A stretch of DNA of 64,000 bases, from NCBI GenBank assembly GCA_022495005.1, contig JAGYXB010000277.1, positions 1 through 64,000 of the forward strand. Direction: 5' to 3'. This DNA comes from Rhyacophila brunnea (Eukaryota; Arthropoda; Insecta; Trichoptera; Rhyacophilidae). Below are positions 33,031 through 46,800 of this stretch, piece by piece; position 1 is the first letter of the stretch; the number at the start of each line of letters is the position of its first letter. The notes beneath the pieces were generated by a model. It ran no database searches. It was not told the origin of the DNA and saw nothing but the letters and a program-made list of their open reading frames with translations. The position numbers and the translations under genes are program-made.

Positions 33031-33272
33031 AGAGATCCGACATAAATAGTGCACTTACTTTTGAGTCATACTTATTTATTTTCATTGAACTAAGAACACA
33101 AATTGCGGATGGCATTGATAAGTTTTTAAAATCCAATCTAAAGCAAACAATATTAGATGGAAAATATTCTTTTATCTATAAAATATCTAACATTATGCCA
33201 TTAAACCATACATAACTTTAATTATTAAAGTATGATTGACAAAGTGTAGTGCTCTATTTGTGTCGAATCTCC
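33031..33272. mobile_element. small inverted-repeat MITE
   Basis: The ends AGAGATCCGACATAAATAG and, in reverse, GGAGATTCGACACAAATAG show terminal inversion over about 40 bases. A partial relative lies at 18256-18360. Confidence 0.6.
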
Positions 33273-34020
33273 ACCCTACGCCGTTAATTTTTTTTCAAAT
33301 CATACTGGAAATGAAATAGCGCTTCTGTACAATGTGTCATGGTATTAAGCATAAACAAGATTACACCGCTGATTTTGTAGACAATGCATAAAAATAAATG
33401 ATTACAGTTTAAAAAAGACATTAAATTATTTCAGATCTTTGAAGCAATGTGAAACAAACCTTTCCAAAATGTATTTTGTTAATATAAAATATTGACATCA
33501 ATCGCGTTTCATGTCTAATTCTTGCTGATTAGGTCTTTCAAGTCATGGTTAATAAAAATTCTCATTAGTGCAACAGAAAACGCTCTGACTTGCTTCTGTC
33601 TTCAGAATGTTCACAGAAGATAAATGGATGGAAACATATTTTTTAGCCGTGACATCTGAATCAGCCACGAGATAAAAACAGGTTTCGCAGGCAGCCTCTG
33701 ACAAGTTGAAAGGCTGAAAATTTTTAAGCAGTCTTGCCACTCGAGGCAATGTTTGTGCCCATTCAAACTGAATTATGTCACTGCCAACAATAAATATATC
33801 GTGACATTAGATCTCAAAGGAGCCGTGTGTGACAATTGAGTTTGTCAGTCATTCTTCTCTTATTGTCAGCACTTATTTTTTATGGCCATTCAAACATCAA
33901 TTATTGTTTGGGCGAGGCACATTATTAGAGTAGTAGTAAGTAGCCACGCACTATCTGGACAAGGTCTTAGCCGGCTCTACATCAGCGACACTCGTGTCTT
34001 GAAACATCAAAATAATAAAT

Positions 34021-35619
34021 GAGGCGCCGAGTGCCAAAGGAGCTCAAGCGCCAACTTTACGATTTTTGACATTTGAATGTAGGTTTTTTCTATAAATCGA
34101 TATGTATCATCCCACAAAGTCTTATCGCTCAAATAATTATAGATATTTCACAATAGAGATTTATTTTCTGTGGCATAATTGTTTTGGTCGTTATGTCGGC
34201 ACGCCACAGAAGCTTATCCGCCATTATACTATGGAGAGCGCGAGACCAAAACAGCTGTCAGATTTGTCTTATTGAATATACGTTCTCAACAGTGAAAAAA
34301 ACTAAAAATGAGCTCAAGAAGGATTAGAAAAATAGTTTCGATGTGTGTTAAACCTGTAAACGAGGAAAATCGCGGAAAATTTAACATGTTTTATCCGTTT
34401 TTCTTTCACATACGCTGTTGTTTAAAATATTTTAGATTACTTTTGAAATATGGTTATTAACGTCATTTTAGTAATTATGTCTACTAAACTTTAACTTCCA
34501 CGAAGGAAAATAACTGTTATTTCTAATTTCATCTTGTTTTATATCCAATTACGATTGATATACACTAAAAAAAGTATTTAAAAAATCACCCGAATCCTTG
34601 AGAAAAAATGATGGTGTTAAATTTGAATAATGATTTTGTTATTTTGGCCAGTTTGGAGTAACGATTTAATTTAGTATTATTAAGGTGACGCATCAGTGAA
34701 ACGCCAAATAATTTTCAACTGTACGCGCGACGAAATTTTGGACTCGCTGCCATTCACTGAGAGAATGTTGACCCAGGAACACGTCACTTTGCTGCGTGAT
34801 GGCGACGGGCCAATTAATTCTAAAATCGTGTAAAGATGACTAAAAGCGTTACCCATTTACTTTAAAAAGAAAACATGTCAATGAATATATTATTATTGTT
34901 ACTAATAGAATAATAAACAGAACATAAAATGGACGTATGTTGGATTTATATGACAATTAATATTTCGTTTGACAGGCGTCATTTTCACCCGCCACCCGCA
35001 ATCCGCGCATCGCCTAGCGACGATCTTTTTAGACCGTGCCTCAACTAATGCATGGCCTTAATAATATTGGGTATATAGACGGTTATTACGAAAAAACAAT
35101 CCGAAGGCTTTGAAATCATGTAATGGCAAAAACGTATTTAATATTATAAGGCAAATTTTATGCCAAACAAACTCATGTAACAATCATAACAAATTTGACC
35201 ATTTTTCCAGTGTTTATTTGGCATAATAAAATTTGTTTATATCAAAATGTTTTTTTATTGCTATCCAAACCCTTACATTAAAACATTTTTTTTAAATGAT
35301 TTATTTTTTTAAATTATTGCCGTTATTTGAATTTGAAAATGTTTATGCAACAAAAAAAAGTATCAAGTGCCACCTTTTTTCATTTTTCTATATGCCAAAG
35401 AGGCTCAAACACCATTTTTTTGGAATCCAATAGATATTTTTCATTAAATATTATTATAAATAATACTTTGATTTTTTTAAATTTGCTTTGCTTAAAAAAT
35501 AATTGTCCATTTCAACAATTAAGTTTAAAATTAAAAAAATAAATTCACTGAAAACTTGTCGGCCATTTTGTAGCACTTTTGTTAAATGGTGCTTGAGCTC
35601 CTTTGGCGCTCGGCGCCTC
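34021..35619. mobile_element. 1.6-kb TIR element with nested repeat B
   Basis: The left GAGGCGCCGAGTGCCAAAGG and, in reverse, the right GAGGCGCCGAGCGCCAAAGG continue to about 36 bp of inverted repeat with few mismatches. AAAT lies on both flanks, possibly the target duplication. Family B repeat occupies about 34775-35060 inside. No transposase frame is recognisable, and the superfamily is not clear. Confidence 0.65.
34775..35060 (-). repeat. dispersed repeat family B, copy 2
   Basis: Reverse complement of 9766-10055, sharing GCGTTACCCATTTACTTT-type and AGACCGTGCCTCAACTAATG blocks. Found inside the 34021-35619 element. Confidence 0.7.
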
Positions 35620-35648
35620 AAATACTCAGGCCAGCGCCATTACGCAAA

Positions 35649-35790
35649 TATGTCATCGGACGCTGAAACAGCGATTAAAATGTATTGGTACGGCAGAATT
35701 TTAAGTAGAAGGCAAAAGTATTGGATTCATCCGTCAATTAGGCATAATATGCATCATTTATCACAGCACAACTCATCAAGCACCCAGTGA
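35649..35790 (+). pseudogene. possible Harbinger-type transposase N-terminal fragment
   Basis: The + strand reads MSSDAETAIKMYWYGRILSR and RRQKYWIHPSIRHN. The basic-R-x-Y/F-W-x-HP motif resembles the N-terminus of HARBI1/ALP1-like proteins (for example R-R-F-W-V-H-P). The reading stops after 47 residues and I cannot follow the nuclease domain. Confidence 0.35.
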
Positions 35791-37724
35791 TCGGCGCACT
35801 GACATCTAGATACAAAAGGCCGGAGGGCTGTCATGTTCTCGGCGCTTGCGATATGCAACATGTTAGAAGAGTCGACCTGTCGCATTTGTTGTTCAGTTGC
35901 ATTCCACCAATCTGCGGAGCTCCATTTGACATGTGTTTCGACGATAACGTCACATCAACGAATTTGACATGCGGCGCACAAGGCGAATTTTGATGTGGTG
36001 AGAGCCAGCTTAGGTTGTCAGGTTTACTTCATCGCTTTGATCATGAAAATGATCAAGTAAAGAAATAAAAAAACATGTGTAGTTTAAATAAAAGCCGTAT
36101 ATTTTTGTCCATTTCTACATTTCTTCACAAAAATTCAGATGTAATTAACCCATTCTGTCCATTTTGATTTTAGAAAAAATAAATCAAAAACGTCAGCGGA
36201 AAAGGTTAAAAAAAATGGCTTAAATTGACAATACAAGCTAAATGTTATATATGAGTGAATTGTGATGCGTGTGAAATAATGGATTAGATTAAAATAAAGC
36301 AAACATATTCTTGAATTTATTGACAAATGAAAATACTAAACAGACTAGCACCCTATCCATTTTACTTTACACATACCACAGATCTTGATAAAAGAAAAAT
36401 GTATTCAAATATCCAACATAAGAAAATAGTGTGAGGCAAACCGAAATATTATGCCAACCATACTAAAATTTTTATACCTTTGTATTATTAAAATCAGCAC
36501 AGAAAAATATGGCAACACTGATGAGTGTTTTATCAACAGATCAAGTGACATCCAAAAGAATGAATTACGAATGTTGATCTAACTTCACCAAGGACAAAAA
36601 TATTCAAATATAACTCTTAGGGTAAAATTAATTAGCTTTTTGCGAACGTGTTTGAGAACAATGTATAAATCAATTATGTCGTGACAATTCAAATTGTTCA
36701 GGACATTGCAACCCCGATCCAAATGACAATTCGGACCACCTCTCTACGATCTCATGTTACCCAAACTGACAACTTTGATGATGAACGAGTCCAGTGTTAT
36801 AAGAGCCAATTAAAAAATTTCCCTCATTTATTGTTTCTGCATATTAGATAATTATGCTATATTTCTGACTTTCAAAATTATAGTATTTTTAGCGTAATAA
36901 ACATACTCTCGTTCACAAAGTATAATTATTGTATTATGGTTGGCAATACTGCACAAATCACTGAGAAACTAGTCTGGGAAACACGGTAACAGATCAATAT
37001 CCAGTGGTACTCAATTACGAATGCACTTTTTGAGAAATGAAAAAAACATCAAAATACATTATTCTTTTAATTAGATAGAAAAATACATAAATATAACCAT
37101 ATGAATATAAAGTTACATGTAAAATCTTTCATTCGTAGCGCACTACTGTGTTTATGCCAAATAGATAAAACATATCTGTGATCTTTGGTCAAATATGTAG
37201 ATGCAAACTTGGTAATTTATTTATTTAGGAAAAATATCAGTAAACCCACCAAAGATCAAAGATATAATATCTGGAATATAAACTTCTGTAAATTGTTCGT
37301 TTATCGACAACCAACAAATATTACTAAATATACGAACACAAATTCTATTATAATCTCTGATTGAAAAAAATCTAGGCACAGTATTCAAAATAAGCGATTA
37401 TCATTAGCCTTAAAAAATATGTTTTTCGTGTTGTGTGATAAAACTATGCCCGTAAATGCATATTAAACGTATATAATACGGAACTAACGCAGTTAGTTTT
37501 GTAGAGTGGCTGGAGAAATACAAATCTGATAACGATTACCCTTAACAAATTGCGGGAAATTACTATCAGAACGCAGCATTTTTAACCATAGAATACAATA
37601 TGGTCTGCATCATAGAATACACAATGTTTCAATAATGTTGGAACCACTGGGTAGTATTTCCAGGACCACATTTTAATATTGTTAATAACATTACAATTAA
37701 ATATTAATAATGAATCGTGTCGTC

Positions 37725-37864
37725 CTAATAACCGCCTCCCTCGTTGGGTGCCCGTACATCGTCGATCTTGAGAATCATCTTGACGAGTTGTGTCGCCAGC
37801 GAAATCTGCTGTTTCTTGCTGTTGAGGGATTCTATCACATGGAGCGCCTTCATGTCGTTTGAAC
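37725..37864 (-). CDS. CCT5: CCT5 exon 9 (last)
   Basis: Two bases plus 46 codons: [20 protein letters not shown] to the stop TAG at 37727-37725. ATP-domain C-terminal part with [16 protein letters not shown]. Confidence 0.97.
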
Positions 37865-40800
37865 CTGCACAAGACAAAAGAAAAAACATGAGTGTTGAAT
37901 GCATCCAGACTCGCATATTCATTATTATTTTAAACACTAACAGTCCAATGACAGCAGCAGAAGTAAAACAATCACTTCATGCAATTGTTTTGGCTTTGAG
38001 AAAATCACATAATTGTATTGTGACCTCACAAGGTATCTACCCCGAAACCCTGGAATGAGAACCCAGTGCCTTACTCATTGAACTACAATGGCCACTTACA
38101 CGGTCAAATAAACGGGGAAGACTATATGTTTTTGGCAATTACAAAGACTCGATAAGCGAAGTTAACAAAACGAATAGGAGTATTTTTTTAATATACACGC
38201 TACAGTAGAAAGAATTTAGTATGAGCTTTGGCACTACAATGCAATGAGGACCTCGGCTGCCTCCAAGAAATGTCTTAACTTATCTGTCAATATCATTCTA
38301 CATTAATTCCAATAACTCCAGTTTAGATTTCTATTTTTAATAGAAAAAGCAAACGAAGCGATTTAGAAACGTCTTAACTAGAGTTTAATTAGTGACTCTG
38401 GATAGTGTCCATCGCAAAGTGTAACTTACTCGATCAACGTGGTTCCGTATCGCGCTCTTAACTCTCTAGAAGGGCCTCATGAGTACATAGTTGAAAGAAT
38501 TAAAAAAATCATATCTTACCACTGTTGAGGCAGTCGACTCCTAATGCAGGATTCTTTTCAGCAATTTGCCGAGCCTTCAATTCAGATAGAGCTTCAATGG
38601 GAGCGAGACCACTGCAACAAAGAATACAAGTAACAATTAATTACGTGTCGGAAGATATTAGCTCGACAAAAAAAATATCCAATCACACTTTCTCGGCACT
38701 TCTTATTCTTCCACGGCGCTACATCCCGGGGTGGGATTTGGCCTCCTCCACAACCGCTCTCCACTCACTCCGGTCTCTCGCCACACTTCTCCAGTTACCG
38801 GGTCTTCCTATATGAAGCCAGTCCACTTCTACGGCGTCAGCCCATCTCCTTCTTGGACGGCCTCTGGGTCTCTTCCGTTGGGGTAGCCACTTCGTCATGA
38901 TCCTTGGCGCTCTAACTTCAGGCATTCTCTCCACATGTCCCGCCCATCGTAGTTTTTGGGACTTACAGTATCTTATGATTGTTTGCTGTTCAATCAGCTC
39001 TTCCAACTCGTGGTTCATTTTTATTCTGTAGTTCCCATTTTCCAATGGGAAGATTTTGCGCTCGTAGACAGCTTTTGAGTTAAGCACCAAGTCTCACAGC
39101 CATAAGTGACCACTGGCCTTATAATTGTTTTATAAATTAGAAGTTTACTTCTTCAGCCTAGAATTTTCGACCCCACCAGTCGCTTGCCGGCATGCCAGCA
39201 TTTATTCCCGGAGATAAGGCGGATTTTTATCTCCTCTGCTGTCTTATTTTGGGTATTTAGGCTGGATCCGAGATACGTGAACTTGTCCACCCTTTCATAT
39301 GCATGCTGTTCTATGTCTATATTCTGCAGCGGTACCTGATCGCGTGTGCTGACCATATATTTAGTTTTTGACTGGTTTATTTGCAGCCCAGCGTTTTCTG
39401 CCTTTATTTTCATAGTGCCACCATGGTCGATCATCCTCTGTTTGGATCTGCTTGTAATCACTGTCGTCAGCATAAGCGCACATCTACGTTGTACTGTTAT
39501 CTACCCAACCTCTTATGTTGGTTTCACGAGCTATGGATTCCACCACAAGGTTAAATACCATAGTGGATAGCGCATCCCCTTGTCTCACACCTGATTTGAT
39601 TTTGAAGCTTTCAGTTTGCTCATTTTGCACAGTGACAACTGCTTGAGTATCCGTCAGTGTGGTCTTTATTAGCCTTACTAGTTTTAAGGGAATTCCCAGT
39701 ATTTTAGGCTTTGCAGCATCTTATCCCTATTAACGCTGTCGATAGCTTGTTTAAAATCAATAAACAGGTGGTGGAGTGTAAGGTTGTATTCGTGCGCTTT
39801 CTCCATAGTTTGCCTCATGAGATGGATGTGATCTATGGTGGATCTATTTGGTCGGAAGCTGCATTGGTATTCTCCCAGGATTTCCTCACCATAGATCATT
39901 AACCTGCTATACAGTACAGATGAGAAAACTTTATAAGCCGTGCTTAGAATTGTGATCCCTCTGTAGTTATCGCGCATTGTTTTGTCTCCCTTTTTCAGAA
40001 TAGGCACGATTATACCCATCTTCCATTCCTCGGGGAGAATTTCTTTTTCCCAAATATTGAGAATTATATGGATATTTGCTTCCAGTGTTGGGCCACCACT
40101 CTTTATCAGCTCGGCTGTTATCCTGTCGGTTCCAGGTGCTTTATTGTTTTTCAGCGTTCTTAATGTTCTTCTTAATTCAGGCAGAGTAGGCTTATCAATA
40201 AATTCCTCAGCAGTGTGGTACAATACTTCTTCCGTTTCCTCATGACCATTACTATAAGCCTGATTCAAAAGTGTTGTGAAAGAGCCTTTCCATCTTTCCA
40301 TAATGTCCTCCTTTTCGATCAGCATTTGTCCTTCACTATCCTTACAGGAGTTTAATCTGGGTTGATAGGATTTCGTTAGATTTAGAAGAGTCTTGTAAAA
40401 TTTTCTGGGATCATTGTTTCTTCTTTGACATTCCATGTCTTGGAGTATTCTTTTGAGCATCATTCGCTTTTTCTCTCGACAGAGCTTTATTGCAGTTTTT
40501 CTCTTTTCTTTATAAGTTTCGTAATTTTGGCGCGTTTCCCTTTGTAGGCATTTCTTCCCTGCTTCATTTTTTTCAAACAGTGCTTGCCTGCAATCATCAT
40601 CAAACCATCCTGCATCTACTTTTGCTTTGTTTTCCCCCAGAATTTCTGTGGCACTCGTGATAATACAGTTTTTTGTATTTTCCCAGTCCACATTCACATC
40701 ATCGGTTATTAAAGTCATTTTTAAGTTTGTTTCTATAGATTCCTGTGGGTCTATTCTATGCTTATCGACCGCTAAAGTGATAAAATGATATTATCAAACT

Positions 40801-43800
40801 TAGGGTAGGTTTGTATCAAAATATTAGCACTTATTGTAACAATTACACGAAGTTGGTTTTTATTGTTGCAATAAGTGCTATATTTTAACAGCACCTATCT
40901 TGCTGCTATTAAAATATCACACTTATTGCAACAATAAAAACCAGCTTCGTGTAATTGTTACAATAAGTGCTAATATTTTGATACAAACCTACCCTAAGTT
41001 TGATACTATTTATCAATTTAGTGTTCGATAAGTATAGAATAGACCCACTGGTATTTATCCAAAATTTCTTCATCCCTCAATTTTTCAACATTCCATTTAG
41101 TTCTTCTCTAGCCATCTTTTTTCAGTATTAAAGAGATTTTTTGTTTTAATTTTGCTTTCACCAGGAAGTGATCAGAATCGCAATTGGCTCCTCTGCAGAT
41201 GCGCACATCCTCCACTGTTGTCGCTCTTCTTTTCGATATAAGAATGTGATCTATTTGGTTGCATGTATTACTTCCAGGTATTTTCCAGGTTCCTTTGTGG
41301 ATATTTTTATGTTTAAACCATGTACTACTAATTATTAAATTAATTGCAGCCGCTAAAAAGCATAGGCGTTCACCATTATCGCTTGTCGTTTCATGCAAAC
41401 TGTGCTGCCCAGCTACTTCTTTAAATGCTTCCTCTTTTCCAATTTTTGCATTGAAGTCTCCCAAGATAATTAGAGCATCATGTGGGGAGACTTTTTCGCA
41501 GGCTCTCTGCAGATCTTCATAGAATCTATCCTTAATTTCCTCGGTCGCATCGTCAGTTGGGGCATAAATGTTGATGAACGTAATATTGAAAAGTGTACCT
41601 TTCAGTTTAAGTTTACATAATCTCACTAATTGGCTCAAATCCTAGTAATGCCCTGCGGATATCAGAGCTGATTAAGAACCTAGTTCCATAGCGACCCTGC
41701 GTATCTGCAGATCCACTGTAATACAAAGTGTAGTTTCTCTTGTTTATGAAACCTGCACCCTCCCATCTTATTTCCTGCAATGCAGTCACGCTCATTTTAT
41801 ACTTATGCTATTCAATTGCAACCTCCACCATCTTGCCCGGCTGCAACATAGTGCGTACGTTCCATGTGCCACATTGTATATATAATCGTTTGTCCTTAAT
41901 TCTTTGCTTGGGTCGTTGGTTTATGGGGAGTCGGGAGGAGGGCAGTTGAGTTTCCCGGCACTATGTATTAATATTTTCTTCTAAAAACATACAAGTACCA
42001 GGTTCTAAAGGTAGATGTTTACCCCTCATGATCACCATTACACGCCACTGCAATAACGGGCGAACAAGTGGCTGTAACCAATGGTTACCAGTGTGTGTGG
42101 CAACCAATAAACAAAGGTGACTGGTTATCTGTGTAGCTGGTGTGTATGGATAAATTACAATTTCCAATCTAAACACATTGAAGAAACAGGTGAATTCGAC
42201 CCAGTTGCAGGATTCGAACCCATGGTACGATGTAAAAACAATTAATCATCTTCTCTCTTAAACGAAGCATATGGGAATGGAGTTTATGGTTGTTATACTA
42301 TTCACCAAACACATTCTTACATTGAATAACGTCAAGAGCTTTAAGTCAGATGTAGGATTTAAACCCACCCGCACCCACAGTTCAGAGACGAACAATAGAA
42401 TAGAAGTTATTCCTGTCCGACAAGAAGATCTAGGCAATAACCGAAAGTCGCTAGTGCAGTTAAAAGTAGGAGGAGCTTGTTAGTTCACAGTTTTAACACG
42501 TGGACAACTCATCGTTAACAGGAAGGTGCTATAATCGAAGTGCAGTTAAAAATGGGAGGAGCTTGTTAGTTCAGTTTTAACACATAGCCAAGAAGATCTT
42601 GTTGGACAGTATGTATTAGTTACCTGTTCTCAGCCAAAGCGAGTGGAATACTCTCAAGGGCATCGGAGAAAGCCCGGAAGGCATGCTGGTTGAGACCAGT
42701 CTGCTTGTCTGCCAGCGCAGCCGTAGCCAGAGAGCACGATGTTTCAGCTGCTCCACCACCAAACACCACTCGAGAATCCTTAACAAAATGAATACATACA
42801 ATACTAACAGATGGACAGTGGAACATGTTGCATAGGTGAGCCGCGGTTACATAGTTGAATGACTGTGAGAATCCTTTTTCACTTAGTAATCTAACCTGAA
42901 TAGAATATTATAGTGCAGGGGAGGGCAAACTGCGGCCCGCCGGGTATTTTTTTGTGGCCCGCCATCATTAATAGTACTTCTGATTACGAATAACTTTTTT
43001 ATAATTTTTTAAAAAATATTGACAATAGATTAAAATTTGAAGAATTTGTTGTTTCGTTAATGTATTATGTCAGTACGTCTTCCTTGCGTCTCGTCTCACA
43101 CTATGTACCCACTATTTTCTATGTTGAACATCGTGACACATTTAAATACTTTTAACTCTGCGTTGCAAGGAAAAAAAATATATGCCCACGATATGGTGAA
43201 GAGTTTGAATGGATTTCAATGAAAACTCAAGTTGTTCTTTCGACAAATATCGAATAACAACGTGGACCACTTTCCATCTTTGAAGTTGCTGAATATACCA
43301 GAATATAAATTTGAAGAATATGGTAAAATTATTAAAGCTCTGAATGACGATTTTTTACAAAGATTTGGTGACTTCCAAAAAATTGAGACAAGTTTAGCAA
43401 CAGTACGCGATCCATTTTCAATAGATATTGATAGCTGACAGAGCTTCAACTTGAGATTATTGGTCTGCATTGTGACACTGATTTAAGAGAATTGCATCGT
43501 CGTGAAGATATCTCCAAATTTTAAGTGCCCTTAATTCAGACAAATTCGACCAACTTAAAGATTATGCAAGAAAAATGTTCGTTGTTTTTGGATCAACCTA
43601 TATATGTGAACAAACATTTTCGATCATGAACCTCAATAAAAATTCTTTACGATCAAATATCTCCGATGCCCATTTACAAGCAGTTTTGAAAATATCAACC
43701 ACAAAATTAACACCTGAATTTGAAAAAATGTATAACACTTTCATTCTTCTCATTGATTTTTTTTGTTATGTTTATTTTTCGTGATAATAAATAGTGTATA

Positions 43801-46800
43801 TCTAAAAATGGTATTTTACTTGCGGCCCGCCGCTCATTTTGAATTCTTGAAATTGGCCCTCCATCCAAAAAGTTTGCCCGCCCGTTATAGTGGAACATTT
43901 TTATTAAATTCTTCTTTTATAACGATCCATTGGTGTTCAAACCAGACCTGCATTCTTACAATGTCTCCAGGATACCACCAGGTTAATTAAATTTCCCCAA
44001 CAATGTTTCAGAAGCCTGAGTTTGTTTTTCGAGTCAATTTTAGATTTATTATTTGATCTGTTATAGAATTTATAGTCAACCGTCCCGACGATGGTTATAA
44101 AGCCCGAAACAGATGTCAATGTAAATGACTCGGTTAACGTAGATTTAACAAAAATTACTTTTGTTTCAAAACCATTAATTTCAAATTTACTTTGAATGAA
44201 TCTAAAAATGCATTGAAATACTTCTGGGTTAAACAGAAATGGATGATATATTGTGAAGTTTGCTACAAACGAATCCACAATGTGCTATTAAAAGTTAACA
44301 TTAAATTTAACATTTCACTCAGTCTTTTTTGTACTGTGTTAAGCGTAGAAACAAATTGTTAACACTGACTTATGTTAGCACGTCTACATCTCTTACTAGG
44401 CAGTCTTAGATATCGGTACACAGGGTGATCACCTCGTCGCCTGTGGTGTCAGACTTCCATGTTACCTACATTTATTCAGTGCTCCCTAGAGCAGTGAATG
44501 ATACATCGTATGAAAGGTAAGAATATACCTACACGCTAAAAATTTTTTTAATCAAAACTGCCAAAATGGCATCTATTGTCAAAATTAACTATCATTAACC
44601 TTTTAACAGCCCAGCTGAAAGTACTAGGTATACTCCCCAGGGCCCAGGAATTAATTATATTATAAAAAAATTAAAAGAATAGTGAAAAGTCCAATATAAT
44701 GCACTTACATATATGAGACCTCAATTGACGTTCGGCGAAAAAGTTTTTCATACACAATTTCGTGAAAATGTCTGAAAATTTTCAGGTATGGTAGGGTTGT
44801 CACAACACTGCACTTACAAGAATTAGTTGAATTTTTTTTTTTTTTTTAACACATCTTGAGCGGGAAGGGTATTTCTACCCGCGCGCCGTACCGGTGCTCG
44901 TCGGCGGGACGGGTAGAAATACCTTTTACGCCGGCTCCACTTGAAGTGCGGGAAAGGTATTTCTACCCGATTATTGCATACGAATATTTTATGTCAACGG
45001 TTTGAAAATGTTTCAAACTACACACACATCTACAAAAAAAAATAATTTACCGTCGATTCATTTACTTACACACACACTCTTGCGCAGCCCAAATGAGAGC
45101 TTGTGCGTAATCAGGAAATTTGTTTAGAGTCACTAAATCAGCGAACTATATTTCTGTAGACGATAAGAATGCTAAAACTATATGCGTCTTCTTTTTACAC
45201 TTGTTTATTTTTTGATGGGTGAGCAGGAAGACAACATTTTGTGAAATATCGATGTATTCTTTAAACATGGTTTGTTCGCTGTACTGTGAATGCGATTATA
45301 TGTATATTTTTATGATGTGTGATAAATACATAGGCCTCCTTTTCATACTATAATATTATCCTTTGTGAGCGAGTGAAAAGACGACAATTTGTGATAGACG
45401 GAATGCATTCTTCGCACTTGTGTAAGTGATATTGTGCGGTGCGATAACGCTGGTATGCGAGCGGAGCAATAAATTATAACATAAGTGGAAACCAATGTTA
45501 TTTAGATGTCTGTAATCTACTACGATCTATATTGAATATCAGTATTGAATTTTCAGTCTTTAAATACGGCGCTATAGAACGGGTGTGTTTTTACAAGTGA
45601 AATATATTTAAGTAATCGATATTTTATTTAATCTTTAAAAAATGGCTTCAGACAATTATGAAAGCGATGACGAAATATTTGCCGATAATTTGTCTGCCTA
45701 TTCTGGTGAAGATTTACCAGAATTAGGCAGCGACAGTGATAGCGACAGCGATAGTGAAGAGTTCCCTCGCACGAGAAGGGTACCAGTGATACCGTTACAA
45801 ATCAGTGATTCTGAAGACAGTGAAGTGGAGGAAGAGGAAGTCATGGAATGGTCTGAAATAGACAACCCACCGCATATTGAACCATTTTTAGGCAACGTTG
45901 GTATTTGCGTAGCACCAAACAATTCTGAAAATGTGATGGATATAGTTAGTTTATTTATTGGAGATGATTTACTTAGCATGATGGTAGAGGAAAGCAATCG
46001 ATACCGCACACAAAATGAATCCCGAATCAAGAAAATGAAGAAATCTATCAAATGGAAGCCTGTAAATCTTGGTGAGATGAAAAAATTCCTCGGACTCATT
46101 TTGCTTATGGGACAAGTTCGAAAAGACACAAGAGATGATTATTGGTCTACTGATCCGAGTATAGAAACACCAATATATTCTAAAACAATGAGTTGTGATC
46201 GTTTTAGACAAATTTGGCAATCGTGGCACTTTTCAAATAACGATATCATTACGGATTCCAGCGATCGCCTTGAAAAGATTAGGCCAATTATGACATACCT
46301 AATACCAAAGTTTTCTTCGGCTTATAAGCCTCAAAGGGAACTTTCTTTAGATGAAGGTATTATACCGTGGCGGGGAAGACTTGTATTTAAAGTATATAAT
46401 GCATCTAAGATAATAAAATACGGTATCCTAGTGCGCATGGTCAGTGAAGCCACTACGGGATACATCTGTAATATGCTCATTTACAGTGGGCAAGGAAGAC
46501 CACTATTAGACACCATCCAATTGCTTCTTGGTCCGTATTTAAATTTGTGGCATCATGTCTATATGGACAATTATTATAATAGTGTAAAAACCAGTGAAGC
46601 ACTTTTAGAAAATAAAATTAGGACGTGTGGAACAATGCGAATAAACGAGGCTTCCCAGAATGTTTTAAACACGTCAATCTTAGTGCAGGACAGAGTATTT
46701 TCCGTCGGCGAAAGGATGTATTGTTACAACTCTGGAAATCAAAGAGAGATGTTCGAATGATTTCAACAATACATCCATCTACCATTTTAGAGAGTCACAA

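Larger units (their letters stand above)
31935..37724. other. interval between RpL23 and CCT5 (convergent ends)
   Basis: 5.8 kb with three TIR elements (32217-32781, 33031-33272, 34021-35619) and a possible Harbinger fragment (35649-35790). Between 36000 and 37720 I see no feature; TTTAAT at 37672-37677 could be a variant poly(A) signal (ATTAAA) for CCT5 on the minus strand. Confidence 0.5.
38680..41945 (-). mobile_element. non-LTR retrotransposon (EN + RT), decayed, in CCT5 intron 7
   Basis: Reading the minus strand from 41945: an apurinic-type endonuclease start (GTWNVRTM near 41865), [31 protein letters not shown], then the reverse transcriptase ([69 protein letters not shown] at 39463-39477), and a C-terminal part with [12 protein letters not shown] single-ORF EN-RT layout with the RWAGH motif fits the RTE-like/craniofacial-protein-2-like insect LINEs, but the clade is not certain. 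It is interrupted by a 304-bp fold-back repeat and several frameshifts. Host flanks and target duplication are not clear. Confidence 0.85.

Noticed and set aside
45698..46129. Minus-strand ORFs opposite the piggyBac transposase of element 2
   Set aside because: Shadows of the real + strand transposase; serine-rich text is the reverse of the acidic N-terminus.
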